In this document: positions 58,015 to 64,000 of the stretch, piece after piece
Layout of the letters: each line of letters starts with the position of its first letter
How positions within the stretch are numbered: position 1 is the first letter of the stretch
NCBI GenBank assembly: GCA_964502995.1
Contig: CAZCZB010000004.1
Location: forward strand, 53,416-117,415
Reading direction: 5' to 3'
Length of the DNA stretch: 64,000 bases
DNA from: Bin87 sp964502995
GTDB lineage: Bacteria > Chloroflexota > Dehalococcoidia > Lucifugimonadales > UBA3495
The notes under the pieces: model-generated
The model's input: the letters and a program-made list of their open reading frames with translations, nothing else
Database searches by the model: none
What the model was told of the DNA's origin: nothing
Made by a program: the position numbers and the translations under genes

Positions 58015-59318
58015 CACCGATGGGTCGATTGCCGCTGAAAGGACTGAGGGTCCTGGAAATCACCGTAGTTTGGGCGGGTCCGTACTGCGGATCGTTCCTT
58101 GCCGACCTTGGCGCCGAGGTAATCCGCGTGGAGTCCGCCAACGCATTCGTGCCGTTGACCCGGGGCGCCGGAGCGCGACTCACCCAGGCGACCATCGACA
58201 ACCTGCCGCTGTATTCCGGCGGAACTCCGGGGCGAGTTGCCGGGGAGCGTCCGTTCAACCGCTCACCCATGTTCAACTCCCACGCGCGGAACAAGCGAAG
58301 CATGACGGTGAACCTGCTGGAGCCGGGCGGGCGGGAAATCTTTGACCGTCTGGTAGCAATCAGCGACGTTTTTATCGAGAACAACCCCACCGAAACCATG
58401 GAAAAGCTGGGCATCTCTTACGAGTCGCTAAAGGCCGTCAAGGACGACATCATCATGGTCCGGATGCCCGCTTACGGCAGCACCGGCCCCTATCGCGATT
58501 TCCGGGCCCACGGTGTCCATATTGAGGGCGTGGTTGGCCACACGGTGCTCCGCGGATATGAGGACACCGACGCGTCGTACAACACGACCGTATTGATGTC
58601 TGACGCGGCGGCGGGAGCGCAGGGCGCGTTTGCGGCATTGACCGCACTGCATCACCGAAAGCGCACCGGAAAAGGGCAGTTGGTGGAGTTGGGCCAGGCG
58701 GAGAACGTCTTCTCGTATCTTGGCGAATACTACATGGATTACCGGATGAACGGCAGGACGCACGGTCCGACCGGCAACCGACACCCGCGGGCGCTGCAGA
58801 ATTGCTACCCATGCGCGGGGGAGAATCGTTGGGTGAACATCACCGTGTACGACTATCAGCAATGGCGGGCGTTGTGCGAAGTGATCGGGGCGCAGGATTT
58901 GGCCGCAGACGATGGGTTGGCCAGCGCGGAGGCGCGACACGCACGCCAGGATGAGATAGACGCCCGAATCACGGCCTGGACAAAGACTCAAACGCCCAAT
59001 GACGCCATGAACACGCTGCAGGCGGCCGGCATCCCGGCCGGCGCGGTAATGAACCAGGCCGACGCTTTCGCCGACCCTCACATCGAGAGCCGCGGATTCT
59101 TTGAGGAAGCGTCACAGGAGGACTGCGGGACGCACCTGTATCCCGGAGTGCCGTACAAGTTGTCGGAAACGCCCCTCAGCATACGGAGGGGGCCGGTGAT
59201 GTTCGGGCAGGACAACGAGTACGTGTACCGGGAGTTGCTGGGGTATTCGGCGGAAGAATACGCGGCGTTCGAGGCGTCAGAGCACGTGGCAACCAACTAC
59301 GCAGAGGGTGTCGGGTAG
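58011..59318 (+). CDS. Class III (CaiB/BaiF) CoA transferase, second copy
   Basis: 435 residues. It opens LRVLEITVVWAGPYCGSFLADLGAEVIRVES and has NARNKRSMTVNLLEPGG-type and DVFIENNPTETMEKLGISYE blocks. In the segment where the first copy has GQHIDLA and the third has GQVIDLA, this protein has GQLVELG, so the usually conserved Asp is Glu. It may therefore be the non-catalytic partner of the first copy in a heteromer. The start ATG overlaps the first copy's stop (ATGA), so the two are coupled. Confidence 0.93.
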   Translation: MTPMGRLPLKGLRVLEITVVWAGPYCGSFLADLGAEVIRVESANAFVPLTRGAGARLTQATIDNLPLYSGGTPGRVAGERPFNRSPMFNSHARNKRSMTVNLLEPGGREIFDRLVAISDVFIENNPTETMEKLGISYESLKAVKDDIIMVRMPAYGSTGPYRDFRAHGVHIEGVVGHTVLRGYEDTDASYNTTVLMSDAAAGAQGAFAALTALHHRKRTGKGQLVELGQAENVFSYLGEYYMDYRMNGRTHGPTGNRHPRALQNCYPCAGENRWVNITVYDYQQWRALCEVIGAQDLAADDGLASAEARHARQDEIDARITAWTKTQTPNDAMNTLQAAGIPAGAVMNQADAFADPHIESRGFFEEASQEDCGTHLYPGVPYKLSETPLSIRRGPVMFGQDNEYVYRELLGYSAEEYAAFEASEHVATNYAEGVG

Positions 59319-59655
59319 CCTGTAACCGTCTCCGGTTGCCGGGCGTGAGCGGACGATCAACCGGCATTGTCGGTTATCCGAGAGATATTAAATCTTCGGC
59401 CCGACATGGAATGGCGTTTCAATGCCCGCCCGCCCGGCCGCCAAAGCCCCGTTTCCAAAGTTCTGATGTGGCGAATCCAAGCGCATACTGAACCAGCCAG
59501 CGGACCGGGCCATGGTTCGACACGCCACCGTGAGCGGAAAGGGATGGCCGGACGAGATGGATGGTTTTGGAACGGGTTTGGGCAGTCGGAGCGTGTTCTC
59601 TACAAATTGACGGGGCGGTGTTACGATAAGTCTATTCCCTATTGAGGTTTTTGAT
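59319..59655. other. Intergenic region
   Basis: About 340 bases between the CoA transferase pair and the LLM genes. Open frames here (59367-59645 plus) have no ribosome sites and no family resemblance. A weak promoter-like TTGACG (59607) precedes the LLM gene. Nothing else is recognised. Confidence 0.5.
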
Positions 59656-60606
59656 ATGCCCACCCAACGCATTGGCCTTCACGCCGGAGCGCCCAACGCC
59701 GACGCGTCGCTGGACCTGATGAGGCGGGCCGAGGCCGCCGGGGTTCACGCGGCCTGGCTGACCACCGGAGGCACCGGGCTGGACGCTCTGACGCTCTTCG
59801 CCGCCGGCGCCGTGCAGACCGACAGCATCGTATTTGGCACGTCCATCGTCCCCACGTATCCGCGCCATCCCATTGTTGTGGCGCAGCAGGCGCAGGTGAT
59901 TGACCAACTGGCCCCGGGGCGTCTTCGAATCGGTGTCGGCCCCAGCCACCGGCCGCCCATGCGCTCCATGTTCGGGTTCGAGCTGCGTAGGCCGCTCACC
60001 AACCTGCGCGAGTACCTGCAAATCCTGCGGGCGTTGCTCCAGGAAGGCACGGTCGATTTCGACGGCCGGGAATACACGGCGCACGCCAGCATCCCCAACC
60101 CGATCAACGTGCCGGTGATGGCGTCGGCGTTGCAGGAAGGCTCGTTTGAGTTGTGCGGAGCGGAAGCCGACGGCGCCATCAGTTGGGTCAGTCCGGCCGT
60201 GTACCTGCGGGATAGCGCGCTGCCGGCGATGCGCCGGGGATCGGACCAGGCCGGACGCGAGACGCCGCCGCTGATCGCCCACGCGCCCGTGTGCATCAGC
60301 ACCGACGCAGACGCGACCCGTGTCGCGGTGCAGCAACAGCTTTCCAACTACCCTCGTCTGCCCTACTACCAGCAGATGTGGGCGGCCGCCGGCCATCCCG
60401 AGGCGGCGGAAGAGACGTGGAGCGACGGCATGATCGAGTCCACGGTGCTCACCGGCGACGCGGACACCGTAGGCGAAAAGATGACGGCCATGCTGGACAT
60501 GGGGATCAGCGAGTTGCTGGTCACTCCCGTTAGGGCCGGGGACGACCCGGCCGCGGATATGGACGCAACCATAGAGTTGCTGGGTAAAGTCGCTCGATCA
60601 CTGTAA
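59656..60606 (+). CDS. LLM class flavin/F420-dependent oxidoreductase
   Basis: 316 residues, the short F420-dependent-like branch of the luciferase superfamily. Blocks include GLHAGAPNADASLDLMRRAEAAGVHAAWL, FGTSIVPTYPRHPIVVAQQAQV and LRIGVGPSHRPPMRSMFG, where the phosphate-binding loop sits. F420 or FMN use cannot be decided. The substrate is unknown. It is followed 15 nt later by a second LLM gene of a different branch, so they may act in one pathway. Confidence 0.9.
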   Translation: MPTQRIGLHAGAPNADASLDLMRRAEAAGVHAAWLTTGGTGLDALTLFAAGAVQTDSIVFGTSIVPTYPRHPIVVAQQAQVIDQLAPGRLRIGVGPSHRPPMRSMFGFELRRPLTNLREYLQILRALLQEGTVDFDGREYTAHASIPNPINVPVMASALQEGSFELCGAEADGAISWVSPAVYLRDSALPAMRRGSDQAGRETPPLIAHAPVCISTDADATRVAVQQQLSNYPRLPYYQQMWAAAGHPEAAEETWSDGMIESTVLTGDADTVGEKMTAMLDMGISELLVTPVRAGDDPAADMDATIELLGKVARSL

Positions 60607-60621
60607 TCGGGGAGGCGTGCC

Positions 60622-61725
60622 ATGAAACTCGGCCTGTTCAACATGCCGCTGCATCCGCCCGGGCGGGTGCATGCAGATACCTACGATGAGGACCTTGAAC
60701 TCATGGCATTAGCCGACGAGTTGGGGTACGCCGAAGCATGGATTGGCGAGCATTTCACCACCGAGTGGGAGAACATGCCCTCGCCCGAGCTGTTCATCGC
60801 CCGCGCGCTTGGGGTCACCAAGAACCTGGTTATGGGCACCGGCGTTTCGCTGCTGGCGTTCCACGACCCGGTCATGGTCGCCCACCGCATGGCGATGCTG
60901 GACCATCTGGCGCGGGGACGGTTTTTCTTCGGCATCGGGTCGGGCGGCGTGCCCACGGATTCCGAGCTTTTCGACATGGACCGTCATTCGGGTCAACAAC
61001 GCAACGTGATGCGAGAGGCAGCGGAACTGATCGTCGCTATGTGGACGTCGGAAACCGGCGACGGGTTCCACTATCAGGGCGAACATTTCGACGTCAAACT
61101 GCCCAACGCCCGACCGGAGATGGGTTGTGCGTATCACATGCGTCCGTACCAGAAACCGCACCCGCCGATCGCGGTGGCCGGAAGCAGCCCGTCCTCCCAG
61201 ACCCTGGAGGTCGCCGGGGAACTGGGCTGGTGGCCGATGAGCACTTTCTTTCTCCACGCGTCGAATCTGCCCTTGCACTGGGAGGCCTACGCCAAGGGGG
61301 CGAAAACCGCCGGCCGAAAGGTGTCGCGGAGCCAGTGGCGCATCGCCCGCGAGGTGTTTGTGGGCGAATCGACGCAGCAGGCAATTGACGACGTGATGAA
61401 CGGGCCGCCGTCGCATACGTTCACCAATTATTTCCTGCCGCTGCTGGGCCAGGGATTGCGCGGGCTCGACGGCATCAGAACGCATCCCGATCTGCCGGAT
61501 TCGGCGCTCACACCCGAGTACATGGTGGAGAACTTCTGGATCGTGGGCGACCCGGACGAGTGCGCGCGCCAGATACGAGCGCTGCACGAAGATACCGGCG
61601 GATTCGGCACACTGCTGATCCTGTGCCACGACTGGGGCGAGAACCGGCCGAAAGGGCTGCGTTCACTGGAGCTGTTGGCCAAGGAAGTGTTGCCCCAACT
61701 GGACAACCTGAAACCATTGGACTGA
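60622..61725 (+). CDS. LLM class flavin-dependent oxidoreductase (bacterial luciferase-like)
   Basis: 367 residues, the LuxA-like long branch. FNMPLHPPGR, EAWIGEHFTTEWENMPSPELF, GTGVSLLAFHDPVMVAHRMAMLDHLARGRFFFGIGSGG and the later WPMSTFFLH block match FMNH2-dependent monooxygenases of the alkanal/terpene (limonene, camphor-type) group. GGAGG precedes ATG 60622. It lies between another LLM gene and an ABM-domain protein, suggesting a small oxidative operon (59656-62086) ending in a strong terminator. Confidence 0.92.
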   Translation: MKLGLFNMPLHPPGRVHADTYDEDLELMALADELGYAEAWIGEHFTTEWENMPSPELFIARALGVTKNLVMGTGVSLLAFHDPVMVAHRMAMLDHLARGRFFFGIGSGGVPTDSELFDMDRHSGQQRNVMREAAELIVAMWTSETGDGFHYQGEHFDVKLPNARPEMGCAYHMRPYQKPHPPIAVAGSSPSSQTLEVAGELGWWPMSTFFLHASNLPLHWEAYAKGAKTAGRKVSRSQWRIAREVFVGESTQQAIDDVMNGPPSHTFTNYFLPLLGQGLRGLDGIRTHPDLPDSALTPEYMVENFWIVGDPDECARQIRALHEDTGGFGTLLILCHDWGENRPKGLRSLELLAKEVLPQLDNLKPLD

Positions 61726-61759
61726 CCTTGACTCGACCAAAGCAAGGCACGGAGGAGTT

Positions 61760-62086
61760 ATGTTCATCGCGACCAATCGCATCAAAGTGAAGACCGGGTA
61801 TGGAGACACGCTGGAGCACATGTTCAAGGCGCGGGGAGCCGTGCAGGATCATGAGGGGTTTGTCAGCTTCGAGCTTTGGAAAATGAACAAAACCCCGGAT
61901 CATGAGGAGTTCCTGGTGGTGACTCATTGGACGGCCGAGGAGCATCACAACACGTGGACGCGCAGCGATGCGTTCCGCTCGGCGCACGCCGGCGGGCCGC
62001 CTGACTTCCTCTTGGGCCCCGGCGAGTTTCATACCTACGAGGTCGTCCACCGGTTGGAGGCTTCGGGCGCGGTGGCCGCAGATTAA
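61760..62086 (+). CDS. Antibiotic biosynthesis monooxygenase (ABM) domain protein, HmoB/IsdG-like
   Basis: 108 residues, one ferredoxin-like ABM domain. The NRIKVKTGYGDTLE strand-helix, EGFVSFELWKMN and the FLVVTHWTAEEHHNTWTRSDAFRSAH helix with Trp and His are typical; the last segment resembles the heme-ligand region of IsdG-type heme monooxygenases. Heme degradation or quinol monooxygenase activity are both possible. GGAGG precedes ATG 61760. It ends the LLM unit before a strong terminator. Confidence 0.88.
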   Translation: MFIATNRIKVKTGYGDTLEHMFKARGAVQDHEGFVSFELWKMNKTPDHEEFLVVTHWTAEEHHNTWTRSDAFRSAHAGGPPDFLLGPGEFHTYEVVHRLEASGAVAAD

Positions 62087-62115
62087 CGACGGTCTCGCCA
62101 GTCCGTAAGATCAAT

Positions 62116-62145
62116 GGGCCCCGGCGTTGCCGGGGCCCGTTTTTT
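62116..62145 (+). terminator. Strong terminator after the LLM-LLM-ABM unit
   Basis: GGGCCCCGG / CCGGGGCCC, a 9-bp perfect stem with a CGTTG loop, followed by GTTTTTT. Confidence 0.9.
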
Positions 62146-62297
62146 CGGCGGCGGCTATTTCGGCCGCGAATAGCCCGCAAGAATAACGGCGCGGCGTGGG
62201 CTATTGCAGATCAGGTTTTGCCGGTCCCGGTATCAGGGGATGGAAAACTGATATATTGAGCCCGATTGCCCCTATCCAAACTCCAAGGAGGATGTGC

Positions 62298-63545
62298 ATG
62301 GACCCGCTGGAATCCTCGCTGTTGACGGAGCAATTCGGCCCGCTGCAGGGCGTGCGCATTTTGTCCACCGGAACCATAGTGGCCGAACCAATGGCCGCCG
62401 CATGGGCGGCGGAAATGGGCGCCGAAGTGATCCACATAGAACGTCCCGGGAGCGGCGAAGACTGGCGGCACGCGGAATTTCCAATAGTGGGGCCGGATGG
62501 GGAACTGATCGCGAGTTCATGGGTGCAGGATCACCGCAATATGTACCACACCACCCTGGATTTCAGCACTCCCGAGGGTAGCGAGATCTTTTTGACGTTG
62601 GCGAAGCGGTCAGATATCTGGATGGAGAGTTCCAAGGCACGCACGTACGACAAATGGGGACTTGACGATGCAACAGTGCTGGCCGTCAACCCGGCGATAG
62701 TGATCTGCCACATTTCGGGATATGGCCAGGAGGGCGATCCGGATTACGTGGCGAGGGCATCGTACGATTTCACGGCGCAGGCATTCGGCGGATTGCTGAA
62801 TCTGATGGGCAATCCTGAGCCGGACCCGCCAACCCGCGCGGTTCCGTGGACGGCCGATTACATCACCGCGCTGTTCTGCCTGTGGTCATCGCTGGCCGGG
62901 TACATTCACGCTCAACGGACTGGGCAGGGCCAGGTGATCGATCTGGCGCAGTTCGAAGCGGTCCACCGCATCCTGTCCGGCACCATGGTTGCCTACAACG
63001 AATTGGGCCTGGTGCGGGAACGCGCGGGCAACAAGGCCGGCAATGCCCAGCCGTGGGATACGTTCCAGGCCAAGGATGGTTGGGTTGTGATCGCCGCAGT
63101 CGGCCCGGTTGTCTATTCCAGGGTGTGCCGCGTGTTGGGTCTGGACCCGGAGGAAGAGAAATGGATGATCGCCCGCCGCGAGGTCAATTCGCCTGAGGGG
63201 ATCGAATTTGACGCCATCCTGCGCGGGTGGGTGGAAGATCGGGAGGTTGACGAAGTGGTGCGCGTTTTCAACGAAGCGCAGGTTGGGTGCAGCCGGATCA
63301 TGAACGCCCGGGAAATGGACGAGCATCCACACTACCGCAGCCGGGGTGTCCACGTGGAGTGGGAGGATCAGCAGTTGGGCCGAAAGGTCAAAGGCGTCGG
63401 GATAATCCCCAGATTTTCGGAGACGCCGGGTGAAATCTGGCGCGGCTCAGTGCCGGTTGGTTATGACAACGACCTGGTTTACGGGGAACTGCTGGGAATG
63501 GCGCCGGACAAGTTGCAGGATCTTTCCACGCGGGGCGTGATTTAA
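62298..63545 (+). CDS. Class III (CaiB/BaiF) CoA transferase, third copy
   Basis: 415 residues. Blocks: VRILSTGTIVAEPMAAAWAAEMGAEVIHIERPG, SDIWMESSKARTYDKWGLDDATV, ICHISGYGQEG and GQGQVIDLAQFEAVHRIL with the conserved Asp. TADYITALFCLWSSLAGYIHA and the overall length recall the carnitine (CaiB) branch. ATG 62298 is preferred because AAGGAGG ends six bases upstream; ATG 62292 is too close. It is separated from the LLM unit by a terminator, so it has its own promoter, and it ends at a bidirectional terminator before the tRNA and rRNA genes. Confidence 0.93.
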   Translation: MDPLESSLLTEQFGPLQGVRILSTGTIVAEPMAAAWAAEMGAEVIHIERPGSGEDWRHAEFPIVGPDGELIASSWVQDHRNMYHTTLDFSTPEGSEIFLTLAKRSDIWMESSKARTYDKWGLDDATVLAVNPAIVICHISGYGQEGDPDYVARASYDFTAQAFGGLLNLMGNPEPDPPTRAVPWTADYITALFCLWSSLAGYIHAQRTGQGQVIDLAQFEAVHRILSGTMVAYNELGLVRERAGNKAGNAQPWDTFQAKDGWVVIAAVGPVVYSRVCRVLGLDPEEEKWMIARREVNSPEGIEFDAILRGWVEDREVDEVVRVFNEAQVGCSRIMNAREMDEHPHYRSRGVHVEWEDQQLGRKVKGVGIIPRFSETPGEIWRGSVPVGYDNDLVYGELLGMAPDKLQDLSTRGVI

Positions 63546-63573
63546 CGCTGCAGAGGATTGCGCCAATGAAAAA

Positions 63574-63592
63574 GCCCCGGCGAAACCGGGGC
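63574..63592. terminator. Bidirectional terminator between the CoA transferase and tRNA-fMet
   Basis: GCCCCGG-CGAAA-CCGGGGC, a 7-bp perfect stem with a stable-looking pentaloop; the minus side continues TTTTTCATTGG and the plus side GTAATTTT. Confidence 0.85.
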
Positions 63593-63606
63593 GTAATTTT
63601 CATTTT

Positions 63607-63681
63607 TGGTAGCGGGGGTTGGACTCGAACCAACGACCTTCGGGTTATGAGCCCGACGAGCTGCCACTGCTCCACCCCGCA
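63607..63681 (-). tRNA. Initiator tRNA-Met (anticodon CAT)
   Basis: 75-nt tRNA with encoded CCA. The anticodon stem ends in three G-C pairs (GGG-CTCATAA-CCC), the initiator hallmark, and position 1 faces 72 as T-T, i.e. without a Watson-Crick pair. Acceptor TGCGGGG pairs with CCCCGC, and the T arm is GTTGG-TTCGAGT-CCAAC. It lies about 140 nt downstream of the 23S rRNA end on the same strand. Confidence 0.95.
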
Positions 63682-63820
63682 TCGTTTTTTGGGTTTAGGC
63701 ACTGTCCGCCACCGGCGAATCTTTGCACCACCCAGCATCGTCGATTAAGAACAACTGAAATAGGAAGTTTGAACCTGGTTGTCGAGAACCGAGCCAGAAG
63801 AATTAGAAGCTCCTGGCGTG

Positions 63821-64000
63821 GGTCAAATCTCTCGACTGGTTAGTACCGGTTTGCTGAAGCTGTTACCAGCCTTACACATCCGGCCTATCAAGCAGCTAGT
63901 CTCGCTGCAGTCTTACCCCCGAACTGAATCGGGGAGGGAGGCCTTATCTTGGGGGATGCTTCGCGCTTAGATGCCTTCAGCGCTTATCGCTGCCAGACAT
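63821..64000 (-). rRNA. rrl: 23S ribosomal RNA, 3' end (partial, runs off the window)
   Basis: The minus strand carries the conserved 3'-domain of 23S rRNA: GATAAGCGCTGAAGGCATCT, followed by AAGCGCGAAGCATCCCCCAAG, GGTAAGACTGCAGCGAGACT and the 3'-terminal AACCGGTACTAACC. The 3' boundary near 63821 is estimated. No 5S rRNA is found between it and the tRNA-fMet (63682-63820), where most bacteria carry 5S. Confidence 0.92.

Noticed and set aside
63682..63820. Possible 5S rRNA between 23S and tRNA-fMet
   Set aside because: None of the conserved 5S blocks could be found on either strand.
1..64000. CRISPR arrays, insertion sequences, prophage or toxin-antitoxin genes
   Set aside because: No regularly spaced repeats, transposase or integrase motifs, or phage structural genes were seen.

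Overview
The window is a gene-dense, roughly 60% GC bacterial chromosome segment with no phage, IS element or CRISPR array. The gene set (three LLM-class flavin oxidoreductases, an F420-type PPOX protein, three class III CoA transferases, glycolate oxidase glcDEF, a DUF1501/DUF1800 pair, a CoA-pathway cluster) fits Chloroflexota, most likely Dehalococcoidia of the SAR202 type. That placement is an inference from gene content, not from a marker tree.

Layout. 1-8.5 kb: a TlpA-like lipoprotein cut by the left edge, whose first CxxC cysteine codon is an in-frame UGA; a DUF255 thioredoxin-domain protein; a GPH transporter; a peroxiredoxin; a membrane protein; a nucleoside hydrolase; a mycothiol-type formaldehyde dehydrogenase with a hydrolase-fold partner. 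8.5-12.6 kb: tatA facing an rlmD-maf fusion/tatB-like/tatC operon, then trxA followed 12 nt later by the selenocysteine tRNA gene selC. 12.8-16.1 kb: an unknown protein, a haloacid dehalogenase and an LLM oxidoreductase. 16.2-20.0 kb: pstC-pstA-pstB-phoU without pstS. 20.0-22.9 kb: siroheme nitrite/sulfite reductase plus hemD. 23.2-32.7 kb: mostly minus-strand genes (cupin, radC, kinase-like, TPP enzyme, hydrolase, PPOX, nnr, acpS, metF, enoyl-CoA hydratase).

32.7-37.4 kb: DUF167, a DUSP23-like phosphatase, two paralogous zinc ribbons, a JAMM peptidase, a Ca2+/cation antiporter and leuB. 37.8-41.6 kb: DUF1501, DUF1800 and an NHL propeller. 41.6-47.3 kb: glcDEF facing a class V aminotransferase, together a glycolate-glyoxylate-glycine route. 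47.5-53 kb: a degenerate SDR, a secreted HNH lipoprotein and trpD-C-F-B. 53-63.5 kb: amidohydrolase, S9 oligopeptidase, SRPBCC protein, three CoA transferases, two LLM oxidoreductases and an ABM monooxygenase, resembling a catabolic block. 63.6-64 kb: initiator tRNA-Met behind the 3' end of a 23S rRNA, with no 5S gene between them.

The most notable signal is a self-consistent selenocysteine system: a UGA exactly at the redox cysteine of a TlpA-like lipoprotein, a hairpin just after it, and tRNA-Sec (UCA) about 12 kb away behind thioredoxin. Other unusual points are the RlmD-Maf fusion, a fibronectin III-like insert in PstC, three enzyme-fold proteins lacking canonical catalytic residues, and families of dispersed palindromes.
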